This document shows, in pieces, positions 25,980 through 35,223 of a stretch of DNA of 64,000 bases (positions are counted from its first letter, which is position 1; every line of letters begins with the position of its first letter). The notes below the pieces were generated by a model. That model did not search any database. It saw nothing but the letters and a program-made list of their open reading frames with translations, and was not told the origin of the DNA. Position numbers and translations under genes: made by a program. Source of the DNA: Neopararhizobium haloflavum (GTDB lineage Bacteria > Pseudomonadota > Alphaproteobacteria > Rhizobiales > Rhizobiaceae); assembly GCF_002750855.1 (NCBI RefSeq), contig NZ_NWUC01000001.1, positions 310,001 to 374,000 of the forward strand. Direction: 5' to 3'.

Positions 25980-28900
25980 ATGACGATCCAGACCAATGTG
26001 ACGCAACCGCGGTTCTCGGCGCCCTATGCGGGCGACGACGATCGGCTGATGCGGGCATTTCTTGGCCGTATCGCGTTGGACGGCGCCGCGGACAAGGCAG
26101 TCGATGAACGGGCGGGGCGCCTGATCAAGGCCATCCGCGACAATGCGGGGTCCATGGGCGGCGTTGAAGATTTCCTGCGCGAATACGGGCTTTCCACACG
26201 CGAGGGGCTGGCGTTGATGGTCCTGGCCGAGGCGCTGTTGCGGGTGCCCGACGCGGCCACGCAGGACAAGCTGATCGAGGACAAGCTGCGTGAGGGCCAT
26301 TGGAGCGAACACGAATCGACGGACGGAAAGGGCGATACCTGGTTCGTTTCCGCCTCAGCCTGGGCGCTCGGCCTATCGGCGCGCGTGATCCGTCCGGGCG
26401 AAACGCCCGAAGGCGTGATGCAGGGTCTCGTGCGCCGTCTCGGCATGCCGACCGTGCGTACAGCGACAAGGCAGGCCATGCGCTTTCTCGGACATCACTT
26501 CGTCCTTGGCGAAACGATCGAGGAGGCGCTTTCCCGTGCGGCAAAGAACGAAGCCAAGGGCTATCGCCACTCCTTCGACATGCTTGGCGAGGGCGCGCGC
26601 ACCCATGACGACGCGAAACGCTATTTCAAATCCTATTCCGATGCGATCGCGGCAATCGGGAAAGCGCAGACGAAGACCGGCAAGCGCGCACTGCCCGACA
26701 CGATGGGTATCTCGGTGAAGCTTTCCGCGCTGCATCCGCGATATCTCGCCACGCATCGTGAGGCGGTGCTGAGCGAACTGGTCCCCGACGTACTCAAACT
26801 CGCTCAGCAAGCAAAGACGTTCGATCTCAACTTCACCATCGATGCGGAAGAGGCCGACCGCCTGGAACTGTCGCTCGACGTGATCGCGGCCGTTTTCTCC
26901 GATCCTTCGCTTGAGGGGTGGGATGGTTTCGGCCTTGCCATCCAAGCCTACCAGAAGCGTGCCCCGCAGGTGATCGCCTTCATCGACGAGCTTTGCCAGT
27001 CGCTGGGCCGGCGCATGATGGTGCGGCTCGTCAAGGGCGCTTACTGGGATACCGAGATCAAGCGGGCGCAGGAACGCGGACTTGCCGATTATCCCGTCTT
27101 CACGCGAAAGCCGGCAACGGACATCTGCTACCTTGCCTGCGCACGCGACATGCTGGAGCGGCGCCAACGCATCTATCCGCAATTTGCGACGCACAACGCA
27201 CTGACGATCTCCACGATCCTGGAAATGGCTGGGTCGGATCGCTCCGGGTTCGAATTCCAGCGGCTCCACGGCATGGGTGAGGCCGTCTATTCCGAACTTG
27301 CCAGGAGCAACGACCGCGTGCCCTGCCGGATCTATGCGCCGGTGGGCGGATACCGCGATCTCTTGGCCTATCTCGTCAGACGGCTCCTGGAGAACGGGGC
27401 CAACTCGTCTTTCGTCACAGTCGCCGGCGACAACAAGGTGCCGATCGCGGAACTCCTGCGACGTCCTCAGGACCATCTGTCGCTGGACGAAGGCAAGTCG
27501 GCCCGGCATGCCGCGATCGCCCTGCCGCATGCGATCTATGGCGACCGCCGCAACAGCGCCGGGATCGAGCTTGGATGCGAGGAGTCCCTGAACGGTCTCT
27601 TGAGCGGGATGCGCAGCCATACGGCTCCTGTCGATGCGGCGCCGCTGGTGCCGGGCCTGAAGGTCTCGGGTACGGCACAATCCGTCATATCGCCTGTCGA
27701 TCATTCACGGACGGTCGGCACGGTGCTTTTCGCATCGGAGGCGGATGTCGATCCGGCGATGGCTGCGGCGCGAAAAGGATTTGTGCGTTGGTCACGAATG
27801 CCGGCCGATGCGCGCGCCGCCATCATCGAAAAGGCGGCAGACCTGATGGAGGAGGACCGCGACCGATTGATGTCGCTGTTGTCGCGCGAAGCCGGCAAGA
27901 CGCTGGACGACGGCATCGCCGAGATTCGAGAGGCCGTCGATTTTTGCCGTTACTATGCAGGGCGGGCCCGCGACCTTTTCGGCGCGATGCGCGAAATGCC
28001 CGGCCCGACGGGTGAAGACGATCATTATGGCTGGCGCGGGCGCGGTGTCTTCGGCTGCATCAGTCCGTGGAATTTCCCCCTCGCCATCTTCATGGGGCAG
28101 GTGACCGCCGCTCTGGCGGCTGGCAACAGCGTGATCGCCAAACCGGCGGAACAGACGCCGTTGATCGCATATGAGGCCGTGCGCCTGCTGCATCGCGCCG
28201 GCGTGCCGGCCGATGTGCTTGTCTATCTGCCGGGCGCCGGCGATGTCGGCGCCGCCCTGACACGGCACGCCGCGCTTGCCGGTGTGGCCTTCACAGGGTC
28301 GACCGAAACGGCCCGTGTGATCAATCGCACGCTGGCCGAGAAGGACGGGCCGATCGTGCCCTTCATCGCCGAAACGGGCGGCCTCAACGCGATGATCGTC
28401 GATGCGACGGCGCTTCCCGAGCAGGTGACCGACGATGTCGTCATGTCGGCGTTCCGCTCTGCCGGACAACGCTGTTCCGCCCTGAGGCTGCTCTATGTGC
28501 AGGACGATGTCGCCGATCGTATGCTGGAGATGATCGAGGGCGCCGCCAAGGCCCTCAACATCGGTGACCCCGCCGATCCCTCCACAGATATCGGGCCTGT
28601 GATCGATGAGGACCAACTCGCCATGTTGCAGGCCCACATCGACAAGAGCGGCGCCAGCCAGACAGTGCGGTATGCTGGCAAGCCAATGACCGGTGGCACC
28701 TATTTTGCGCCGCATATCGTCGAACTGGACCGTGCCGAGGCTTTGGACAGGGAGATTTTCGGACCCGTGCTGCATGTCGTCCGGTGGAAGGCGGGGAAGC
28801 TTGATGTGGTTCTCGACAAGATTGCATCGACCGGCTACGGCCTCACGCTCGGGGTGCATTCGCGGATCGACTCGACGGTCAGCCAGGTCGTCGACCGTCT

Positions 28901-29105
28901 CGATGTCGGCAACATCTACGTCAACCGCAACATGATCGGCGCGGTCGTCGGGACGCAACCCTTCGGCGGTTCAGGTCTGTCGGGCACAGGCTTCAAGGCG
29001 GGCGGCCCGAACTATCTGACGCGGTTTGCGCAGGAACAGGTCGTCTCCGTGAACACGGCGGCCGCGGGTGGCAATGCCAGCCTGATCGCGATGGGTGATG
29101 GCTGA
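25980..29105 (+). CDS. putA: bifunctional proline dehydrogenase / P5C dehydrogenase
   Basis: This enzyme of 1041 aa oxidises proline to glutamate in two steps. The FAD-dependent proline dehydrogenase barrel covers about residues 90-480, followed by the aldehyde dehydrogenase from about 510; catalytic Cys832 lies in SAGQRCSALRLL, and the upstream ETGGLNAMIVDAT carries the general base. The N-terminal ribbon-helix-helix DNA-binding domain of E. coli PutA is absent, so this is a purely catalytic PutA of the short class. The start at 25980 is preferred over 25914. No divergent Lrp-type putR was found beside it. Confidence 0.95.
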   Translation: MTIQTNVTQPRFSAPYAGDDDRLMRAFLGRIALDGAADKAVDERAGRLIKAIRDNAGSMGGVEDFLREYGLSTREGLALMVLAEALLRVPDAATQDKLIEDKLREGHWSEHESTDGKGDTWFVSASAWALGLSARVIRPGETPEGVMQGLVRRLGMPTVRTATRQAMRFLGHHFVLGETIEEALSRAAKNEAKGYRHSFDMLGEGARTHDDAKRYFKSYSDAIAAIGKAQTKTGKRALPDTMGISVKLSALHPRYLATHREAVLSELVPDVLKLAQQAKTFDLNFTIDAEEADRLELSLDVIAAVFSDPSLEGWDGFGLAIQAYQKRAPQVIAFIDELCQSLGRRMMVRLVKGAYWDTEIKRAQERGLADYPVFTRKPATDICYLACARDMLERRQRIYPQFATHNALTISTILEMAGSDRSGFEFQRLHGMGEAVYSELARSNDRVPCRIYAPVGGYRDLLAYLVRRLLENGANSSFVTVAGDNKVPIAELLRRPQDHLSLDEGKSARHAAIALPHAIYGDRRNSAGIELGCEESLNGLLSGMRSHTAPVDAAPLVPGLKVSGTAQSVISPVDHSRTVGTVLFASEADVDPAMAAARKGFVRWSRMPADARAAIIEKAADLMEEDRDRLMSLLSREAGKTLDDGIAEIREAVDFCRYYAGRARDLFGAMREMPGPTGEDDHYGWRGRGVFGCISPWNFPLAIFMGQVTAALAAGNSVIAKPAEQTPLIAYEAVRLLHRAGVPADVLVYLPGAGDVGAALTRHAALAGVAFTGSTETARVINRTLAEKDGPIVPFIAETGGLNAMIVDATALPEQVTDDVVMSAFRSAGQRCSALRLLYVQDDVADRMLEMIEGAAKALNIGDPADPSTDIGPVIDEDQLAMLQAHIDKSGASQTVRYAGKPMTGGTYFAPHIVELDRAEALDREIFGPVLHVVRWKAGKLDVVLDKIASTGYGLTLGVHSRIDSTVSQVVDRLDVGNIYVNRNMIGAVVGTQPFGGSGLSGTGFKAGGPNYLTRFAQEQVVSVNTAAAGGNASLIAMGDG

Positions 29106-29138
29106 AGGGCAGGGGCTGAAGATCGGCTCCAACACGCA

Positions 29139-29162
29139 GAAGCCGCCCCATGGGGCGGCTTC
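29139..29162. terminator. GC-rich palindrome between putA and the DUF1236 gene
   Basis: The perfect 24-base palindrome GAAGCCGCCCCA/TGGGGCGGCTTC has no spacer; the transcript would form a tetraloop hairpin. It lies between convergent genes, 33 bases past putA and 24 before the other stop codon. There is no good U-run, so termination may be partial. Confidence 0.6.
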
Positions 29163-29186
29163 GCAGTCGCGGTTCTGATCGGACGA

Positions 29187-29855
29187 TCAGCCTTCGATAA
29201 TGTAGACGACTTCAAGGGTCGTGGGATCGACGATCGCGATGCGGCCATCATCGAGCGCGAAATACTGATAGGTTTCGTACTCGGGGACCACCTCGATGAT
29301 CGTCGGCGGGAGAGGTGCCAGCGTCACGGTGTTCGGAACGACGACGCCCGTCGCGACATCGAAGTCGACAACGACCGGCTCAGGTGCGGTCTCGACAAAG
29401 ATCTGACGAATCTCGGTTTCCTGATCGGCGGTGATATCGAAGGTCCCGGACGTGCCATCAATGTCAGAATCAACGCCGATGTCGGTGTCGCTCGGCGTAT
29501 CGATCTGACCGTCGTCGGTGTCTTCACCAGGTCCGGCGTCGGTCTGCGGATCGTCGGACGTGCCCGGAGGTGTGCTCATGCCACCTTCCGTGCCGGTATC
29601 CGCACCGGCATCGGTCCCGGCGTCTGCATCCGCACCGGCATCCGCACCTGCATCGGCATCTGCGCCAGCGTCGGCTCCACCAGCGTCCGTGCCACCGGCA
29701 TCCGCTCCGCCAGCATCTGCGCCACCAGCATCCGAGCTTGATTCAGATCCGCCGGAGCTACCATCACTGCCGCTGTCCTGGGCGTAGACGGGTGCGATTG
29801 CGAAAGTGCCAGCCATGAGGCTCGCCGCGAGCAGTTTGTGAAGCTTCTTGTTCAT
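29187..29855 (-). CDS. secreted DUF1236-type protein with Ala-Gly-Asp repeat
   Basis: This protein of 222 aa has a signal peptide at residues 1-25 (ends APVYA). Residues 41-92 are a low-complexity tract of DAGGA/DAGAD units. An acidic linker follows, and then a C-terminal domain of the DUF1236 kind (YQYFALDDGRIAIVDPTTLE) common in rhizobial periplasmic proteins. GAAAGGATAACAATA precedes the ATG. The function is unknown; the acidic repeat suggests a flexible envelope spacer or cation binding. It is divergent from fhs. Confidence 0.8.
   Translation of the reverse strand: MNKKLHKLLAASLMAGTFAIAPVYAQDSGSDGSSGGSESSSDAGGADAGGADAGGTDAGGADAGADADAGADAGADADAGTDAGADTGTEGGMSTPPGTSDDPQTDAGPGEDTDDGQIDTPSDTDIGVDSDIDGTSGTFDITADQETEIRQIFVETAPEPVVVDFDVATGVVVPNTVTLAPLPPTIIEVVPEYETYQYFALDDGRIAIVDPTTLEVVYIIEG
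29580..29735. repeat. in-frame tandem low-complexity repeat
   Basis: Degenerate 12-15-base units of the GCATCCGCACCGGCATC type on the plus strand encode the Asp-Ala-Gly tract of the DUF1236 protein. Copies differ mostly at third codon positions, which points to selection on the peptide. Length change by slippage between strains is likely. Confidence 0.7.
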
Positions 29856-30052
29856 TATTGTTATCCTTTCGTTTGGGCACGTCCCTTCGCCCCGGAAAAC
29901 ACGTGACAGCCGTTGAGGTTCCGCCCGTTCTTTTTCAGTTTGCATATGGCGCTGGGACAATGCGTGATGTCGCATGACGCCAAGGCGTGCGTCGTTTCTC
30001 GCTTACAGTGGCAAGCGATGGACAACGAGAACCAATAGGGTCGGGAGGACCA

Positions 30053-31732
30053 ATGACGGCCAACGGATCGGACATCGCCATCGCGCGTGCGGCGAAAAAG
30101 CTTCCCATTGCGGAGATCGGGGCGCGGCTCGACATTCCGCACGAGCATCTCATTCCATACGGTCACGACAAGGCCAAGGTCGCCGCGCCGTTCATCGAGG
30201 GGCTCAATGGGCGAAAGGACGGGCGGCTGATCCTCGTCACCGCGATCAATCCGACGCCGGCCGGGGAGGGCAAGACAACGACGACGGTCGGCCTCGGCGA
30301 CGGGCTGAACCGCATCGGCAAGCGGGCGATGATCTGCATCCGGGAGGCATCGCTCGGCCCATGCTTCGGGATGAAGGGCGGGGCGGCCGGCGGCGGCCAT
30401 GCGCAGGTCGTGCCGATGGACGACATCAATCTTCACTTCACAGGCGATTTCCACGCCATCACCTCGGCGCACAATCTGCTGGCCGCGCTCATCGACAACC
30501 ACATCTACTGGGGCAATGCGCAGGGTATCGACCAGCGCCGCGTCGCCTGGCGCCGCGTCATGGACATGAACGACCGCGCCCTGCGCGAGATCGTCTGCTC
30601 GCTGGGCGGGACGGCGAACGGTTTTCCGCGCGAATCCGGTTTCGACATAACCGTCGCATCCGAGATCATGGCAATCCTTTGCCTGGCGCGCGACCTTGCC
30701 GATCTGGAGCGTCGGATCGGCGACATCATCATTGCGTATCGCCGTGACAAGACGCCGGTGCATGCCCGCGACATCAATGCGGATGGGGCGATGACCGTGC
30801 TGCTCAAGGACGCAATGCAGCCGAATCTCGTGCAGACGCTGGAAAACAATCCCGCCTTCGTGCACGGCGGCCCTTTCGCCAACATCGCACATGGGTGCAA
30901 CTCGGTCATCGCTACGAAAACGGCGCTCAAGCTGGCTGACTATGTGGTCACGGAAGCTGGGTTCGGTGCCGATCTCGGGGCCGAGAAATTCTTCGACATC
31001 AAATGCCGGAAGGCAGGGCTCAAGCCGGCTGTCGCCGTCATCGTCGCGACGGTTCGCGCGATGAAGATGAATGGCGGTGTCGCGAAAGGCGATCTGGGCC
31101 GCGAAAACGTCGAAGCGGTGCGCAAGGGGTGCGCCAACCTCGGGCGGCACATCGAAAACGTCAAACAGTTCGGCGTGCCGGCGATCGTGGCCATCAACCA
31201 TTTCGCGACCGACACCGAAGCCGAACTCGACGCTATGAAGGACTATGTCGCGTCCTATGGAGAGGAGGCGGTCATCTGCCGGCACTGGGCCCACGGATCG
31301 CGAGGCATCGAGGACCTGGCGGAAAAGGTTGCGGCGCTGGCGGACGCGGGGATCGCCCAGTTCTCGCCGCTCTATCCGGACGACATGAAGCTCTTCGACA
31401 AGATCACGACGATCGTGCAGCGCATCTATCGCGGTTCCGAAGCGATTGCCGACAAGAGCGTGCGCGATCAACTTCACCAGTGGGAAGCGCAGGGCTACGG
31501 CAATCTTCCCGTCTGCATGGCGAAGACTCAGTATTCGTTTTCGACCGATCCCAATCTGCGAGGCGCGCCGACCGGCCATACCGTGCCGATCCGCGAAGTG
31601 CGCCTTTCGGCCGGTGCGGGGTTCGTCGTTGCCATCGCCGGATCGATCATGACGATGCCGGGCCTGCCGCAAGCACCTTCCGCAGAAACGATCAGGTTGA
31701 ATGCATCAGGAGAAATCGAGGGCCTTTTCTAG
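30053..31732 (+). CDS. fhs: formate--tetrahydrofolate ligase
   Basis: The enzyme couples formate to tetrahydrofolate with ATP, giving 10-formyl-THF for one-carbon metabolism. The 559 residues match the family. The P-loop [12 protein letters not shown] lies at 68-77, and [20 protein letters not shown] follows it, as is typical. GGGAGG lies 4 bases before the ATG, which rules out the in-frame ATG at 29987. It is a single gene; no folD or gcv genes are nearby. Confidence 0.96.
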   Translation: MTANGSDIAIARAAKKLPIAEIGARLDIPHEHLIPYGHDKAKVAAPFIEGLNGRKDGRLILVTAINPTPAGEGKTTTTVGLGDGLNRIGKRAMICIREASLGPCFGMKGGAAGGGHAQVVPMDDINLHFTGDFHAITSAHNLLAALIDNHIYWGNAQGIDQRRVAWRRVMDMNDRALREIVCSLGGTANGFPRESGFDITVASEIMAILCLARDLADLERRIGDIIIAYRRDKTPVHARDINADGAMTVLLKDAMQPNLVQTLENNPAFVHGGPFANIAHGCNSVIATKTALKLADYVVTEAGFGADLGAEKFFDIKCRKAGLKPAVAVIVATVRAMKMNGGVAKGDLGRENVEAVRKGCANLGRHIENVKQFGVPAIVAINHFATDTEAELDAMKDYVASYGEEAVICRHWAHGSRGIEDLAEKVAALADAGIAQFSPLYPDDMKLFDKITTIVQRIYRGSEAIADKSVRDQLHQWEAQGYGNLPVCMAKTQYSFSTDPNLRGAPTGHTVPIREVRLSAGAGFVVAIAGSIMTMPGLPQAPSAETIRLNASGEIEGLF

Positions 31733-31909
31733 AGGACGGGCCATCGCAGACACGACCACGGGTTGCGTCCGGCTCGGTTGCCCGCCACTCTTGCCGGTGC
31801 GTGTGGGCCTTTCGTCCACGTCGCCAACACGCGGCTCGGGCTGTCGAATGGGGTCTTGCCGGCCGCGACGATCCGCCTAGGTGGATTAGAAGCGAGAGGG
31901 AGCAAGGCT

Positions 31910-33520
31910 TTGGATGAACTGGCGCACAAGCTCGGATTGCGAACCGATCCGATCATCTTCTTCGTATCGGCCGCATTCATGCTGGTCTTCCTTCTGGCTC
32001 TGGTCATCGCTCCCGAAGCGATCGGCAATGCGTTCGAGGCCGGCCGCACCTGGGTGGTGACCAATCTGGGTTGGTTCTTCATCCTAGGCGTCAATGTCTG
32101 GCTGTTCTTTCTGCTCTGGGTGGCCATCAGCCGCTATGGCGCCATCCGGCTCGGCGGCCAGGATGCCAAGCCCGCCTATGACAACCTGTCCTGGTTCACC
32201 ATGCTGTTTGCCGGCGGGATCGGCACGATCTTGATGTTCTGGGGCGTTGCCGAGCCGATCTATCACTTCTCCAGCCCGCCCCATGCCGATGTCACGCCGT
32301 TCTCCGTGGAGGCGGCGGAAGAGGCGATGGGCTTCTCGCTCTATCATCTCGGCCTGCATACCTGGACGATTTTCACGTTGCCGGGTCTGGCGTTTGCCTA
32401 CTTCATCTATCGCTACAATCTGCCGGTCCGGGTCAGTTCCGTCTTCTACCCGATATTGAAGGAGCGCATTCACGGGCCGATCGGCAAGACGATCGACATA
32501 TTCGCGCTTCTTGGGACGCTATTCGGTGTCGCGGTTTCCATCGGTCTCGGCACGCAGCAGATCAATGCGGGTCTCAGCGAATTGTTCGGCGTACCCGACA
32601 ATGTCGTCACCAAGGTCGCGATCATCGTCGTCCTGACATCGGTCGCGACAGCCTCGATCGTCGCCGGGCTCGACAAGGGCGTGAAGCTGCTGTCGAACAT
32701 CAATATCGCCATGGCGACGGGTCTGATGCTGTTCGTGCTCTTCACCGGCTCGACGATCTTCCTGCTGCGCGGGATCATTGAGACGCTGGGCATCTACATC
32801 GAGAACATCATCCCCATGGCGTTCTGGAACGACATGATGGCGCAATACACCAGCGAAGGCGGCAGCTGGGGCTGGCAAGCGGACTGGACCGTGTTCTACT
32901 GGGCCTGGACCGTGACCTGGTCGCCGTTCATCGGCATTTTCGTCGCGCGGATTTCGAAAGGACGCACGATCCGCGAATTCGTGCTGGGCGTGCTCTTCGC
33001 GCCTTCGCTCTTCACCCTCGTCTGGTTCGCCATCTTCGGGTGGTCGGCGATGGAGATCGACGGCATCGGCCAGGCCGCGCGTGACGCATTGGGCGCCGAG
33101 GCCGGCCAGATGACGGCGGCGGTCGAGGAGAGCGTGCCGCTTGCGATGTTCGCATTCTTCGAGCACTTCCCGTTCACGACGCTCATCCAGGGGCTGGCGA
33201 TCGTCATCGTGGCGATCTTCTTCGCCACCTCCTCGGATTCAGCTTCGCTCGTCGTCGACATGTTGTGCACGGGCGATGCCGAGCCAGGCCCGACGCGCCA
33301 GCGAGTCTTCTGGGGCGTTTCGGAAGGCGCGGTCGCCGTCATGCTCATTGTCCTGGCCGGCGAGGCTGGACTGACAGCGCTGCAGCAGGTCATCACCGTG
33401 ATCGGGCTGCCGATCTTCATCATGGTCTTTGCCATGGTCTTCGCGCTGATGAAGGGGCTTGCGAGCGAGGACGTCAGCGAGGTGGAGGTTGGCGCACCGC
33501 CGAAGCTCAAGGAGCTATGA
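31910..33520 (+). CDS. BCCT-family betaine/carnitine/choline transporter
   Basis: This is a secondary transporter of 536 aa with 12 hydrophobic helices. Signature stretches are WAWTVTWSPFIGIFVARISK (TM8 region lining the substrate site) and FFATSSDSASLVVDMLC. It imports osmoprotectants or quaternary amines; the exact substrate is open. The TTG start follows GAGAGGGAG at a good distance, and no ATG or GTG fits as well; the frame upstream to 31763 is not hydrophobic and is probably untranslated. Confidence 0.88.
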   Translation: MDELAHKLGLRTDPIIFFVSAAFMLVFLLALVIAPEAIGNAFEAGRTWVVTNLGWFFILGVNVWLFFLLWVAISRYGAIRLGGQDAKPAYDNLSWFTMLFAGGIGTILMFWGVAEPIYHFSSPPHADVTPFSVEAAEEAMGFSLYHLGLHTWTIFTLPGLAFAYFIYRYNLPVRVSSVFYPILKERIHGPIGKTIDIFALLGTLFGVAVSIGLGTQQINAGLSELFGVPDNVVTKVAIIVVLTSVATASIVAGLDKGVKLLSNINIAMATGLMLFVLFTGSTIFLLRGIIETLGIYIENIIPMAFWNDMMAQYTSEGGSWGWQADWTVFYWAWTVTWSPFIGIFVARISKGRTIREFVLGVLFAPSLFTLVWFAIFGWSAMEIDGIGQAARDALGAEAGQMTAAVEESVPLAMFAFFEHFPFTTLIQGLAIVIVAIFFATSSDSASLVVDMLCTGDAEPGPTRQRVFWGVSEGAVAVMLIVLAGEAGLTALQQVITVIGLPIFIMVFAMVFALMKGLASEDVSEVEVGAPPKLKEL

Positions 33521-33535
33521 CGGAGCGCCGCGACG

Positions 33536-34438
33536 CTACGGTGCCTGACAGAGCCGGAAACCGCCGTTGCGTTGGGCGATGTCAAGGTGCAGGTGGTCGT
33601 CGTGATAGGGGTCGGATCCGGGGCCGAGCACCGTGGTGAAATAGAGGCAGGCGCCTGAGCCCACGGCCTTCTGGAACGCCTCCGCGGCGTCTCCGTCCCC
33701 TTCCTTCGGAGAGACGGCAATGGTCGTGCCGTCCTCGAACGCAAAGCTCATGATGTCGACCGCATTGCCTTTCGCGTGCTCGGAAATCTTGGCGTCCTCG
33801 ATATTGTTGCGAGAGCGGCAGACATAGGTGGAGCCATGGTTGAGCGCGGTGACTGGGCCGAGATCGAGAGCGGCGGCGGCCGGCAACACCTCCTTCTTCA
33901 CCCAGCGCGCGAGGTTGAGCGCCACCTCGCAGCGCATTTGCGTCTCGGGCTCAAGCTCAATGTCAGGCAGGATCTGCGAAACGGTGAAGGGTGCCGCGAC
34001 GCCGCAGCCTGCCTCGTCGCTGCCATTCGGCAGGATCGGATCGCCGCGCTCGAACGTTGCGCCGAGACCGCGAAGCGCTGCGCGGCACACGCGAAGCGCC
34101 GCCGCGTCTTCCTCGGGTGGAGGAGATACGGTCTCGCTCTCATCGTCGTCGCCGCCTGAGGCATCACTCTGCGACGCCTTGGCCGTATCGTCGCTTTCAC
34201 TGGTTGAAGCTTCGCCCGCCTCGTCATCCCCTGCAGCTTCTTTCTCGGCCGGCTCTTCAGGCTGGTCGGACGGCGGGTCGGGACGTTCGGCGGGAACGGG
34301 GGCTTCTTCTGGGACTGGAGGACGTGCTTCCTGAGCCGAGGGCGGTGTCGAGGAGAGACAAAGGCTCGTGCCGGCCATGCACGCCAGCACGGCGCAGCGA
34401 AAAAACCGTGACCCACGAGCAACTGGATTTTTCAGCAT
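33536..34438 (-). CDS. extensin-like family secreted protein
   Basis: This protein of 300 aa has a signal peptide at residues 1-36 (ends PPSAQ). Residues about 37-115 form a Pro/Glu/Asp/Ser-rich linker. The C-terminal 190 residues carry the extensin-like domain with paired Cys and the sequence SEHAKGNAVDIMSFAFEDG, followed by HDDHLHLD, whose His and Asp resemble peptidase-type zinc sites. A role in the cell wall is presumed. AGAGGGG precedes the ATG. It is convergent with the BCCT gene, 15 bases apart. Confidence 0.85.
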   Translation of the reverse strand: MLKNPVARGSRFFRCAVLACMAGTSLCLSSTPPSAQEARPPVPEEAPVPAERPDPPSDQPEEPAEKEAAGDDEAGEASTSESDDTAKASQSDASGGDDDESETVSPPPEEDAAALRVCRAALRGLGATFERGDPILPNGSDEAGCGVAAPFTVSQILPDIELEPETQMRCEVALNLARWVKKEVLPAAAALDLGPVTALNHGSTYVCRSRNNIEDAKISEHAKGNAVDIMSFAFEDGTTIAVSPKEGDGDAAEAFQKAVGSGACLYFTTVLGPGSDPYHDDHLHLDIAQRNGGFRLCQAP

Positions 34439-34628
34439 GATTCCCCTCTTTGCCGCAGGAGACCGTGGCGCGGCTCCGGTGTCACTTCACGAACGACGTG
34501 CCCGCGCGACATGGTGTGAAACGAATGCGCCTGAGGCCGGAGGGTTCCTCCGAAAGAGGAGATTGTTCGCCGCCGGCCGGCCTGTAGACTGTCCATGCAT
34601 TGGGGCAGGACATCCTTCGGGGGTTTCG

Positions 34629-35003
34629 ATGCGGGGAATTTCCTACTGGTTCTTCCTGTCGGCCGCACTTTACGTCGCCGCCGGAATGATCTTCGGGCTT
34701 TATATGGCGATCAGCCACGATCACACGCTGTCGCCGGCTCATGGCCACCTCAATCTCGTCGGTTGGGTGACGATGGCGATATTCGGTATCTTTTATCATC
34801 TGGTGCCGCATGCGGCTCAAGGGATGCTTCCCCGTGTGCATTTCGTGCTGGCAACGGTGGGACTGTGGCTGATGGTGCCGGGCATCGCCCTTGCAATCCG
34901 CGGAACCACGGAAGCCTTGGCGGCGCTCGGCTCGATCGCAACCTTCGTCTCCATGGTCCTTTTCCTCGTCGTCGTCGTCCGCAGCCATCGTCGCGTCGTG
35001 TGA
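34629..35003 (+). CDS. small heme-copper-oxidase-like membrane protein
   Basis: This protein of 124 aa has about four membrane helices. AHGHLNLVGWVTMAIFGIFY resembles the helix of cytochrome oxidase subunit I/NorB that carries haem-ligand His, and a second His follows (YHLVPHAA). At this length it can form only a fraction of an oxidase, so it is a stand-alone relative of unknown role. The ATG after TTCGGGGGTTTCG was chosen as the start of the first helix. It sits just ahead of the trp leader. Confidence 0.7.
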   Translation: MRGISYWFFLSAALYVAAGMIFGLYMAISHDHTLSPAHGHLNLVGWVTMAIFGIFYHLVPHAAQGMLPRVHFVLATVGLWLMVPGIALAIRGTTEALAALGSIATFVSMVLFLVVVVRSHRRVV

Positions 35004-35019
35004 GGGCGGCCGAATTCGG

Positions 35020-35048
35020 TTGCGCCGCCTGAGGATCGCGGCTAATGA
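35020..35048 (+). promoter_or_regulatory. trp promoter
   Basis: TTGCGC (35020-35025), 17 bases, then TAATGA (35043-35048). The expected transcript start, 7-8 bases further, coincides with the A of the trpL ATG at 35056. Sinorhizobium meliloti trpL is known to be leaderless in just this way. Confidence 0.7.
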
Positions 35049-35055
35049 AATCTGC

Positions 35056-35100
35056 ATGATGACGGCACGCAACAGCAACAATTGGTGGTGGGCTCGCTAA
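35056..35100 (+). CDS. trpL: trp operon leader peptide
   Basis: The 14-codon peptide MMTARNSNNWWWAR has three consecutive Trp codons (35083-35091), like the S. meliloti TrpL ending in WWWAR. Stalling at the Trp codons when charged tRNA-Trp is low should favour the antiterminator and expression of trpE(G). No Shine-Dalgarno precedes it, in keeping with a leaderless start. In S. meliloti both the attenuated small RNA (rnTrpL) and the peptide act in trans; whether that is true here is inference. Confidence 0.9.
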   Translation: MMTARNSNNWWWAR

Positions 35101-35136
35101 GGCGGCCGCGACCAGTCGTGCGTGACTGAAAGACCG

Positions 35137-35171
35137 AAGCCGCCCTGGAGGATCTCCCGGCGGCTTTTTTG
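35137..35171 (+). terminator. trp attenuator terminator
   Basis: AAGCCGCC (35137-35144) pairs with GGCGGCTT (35159-35166), with a nested GGAG-GAT-CTCC hairpin inside, followed by a run of six T. GGCGGC at 35101-35106, right after the trpL stop, can pair with the left arm GCCGCC and so act as antiterminator. It lies 36 bases past trpL and 52 before trpE(G). Confidence 0.9.
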
Positions 35172-35223
35172 TTCCAGCCCGCGCGGGACGCGACATGGGC
35201 CAGAACGAAGAGGGTGACAATCG

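Noticed and set aside
29580-29735. Possible CRISPR-like or minisatellite array
   Set aside because: Repeats are short, degenerate, in frame and lack spacers; they encode a low-complexity peptide in a secreted protein.
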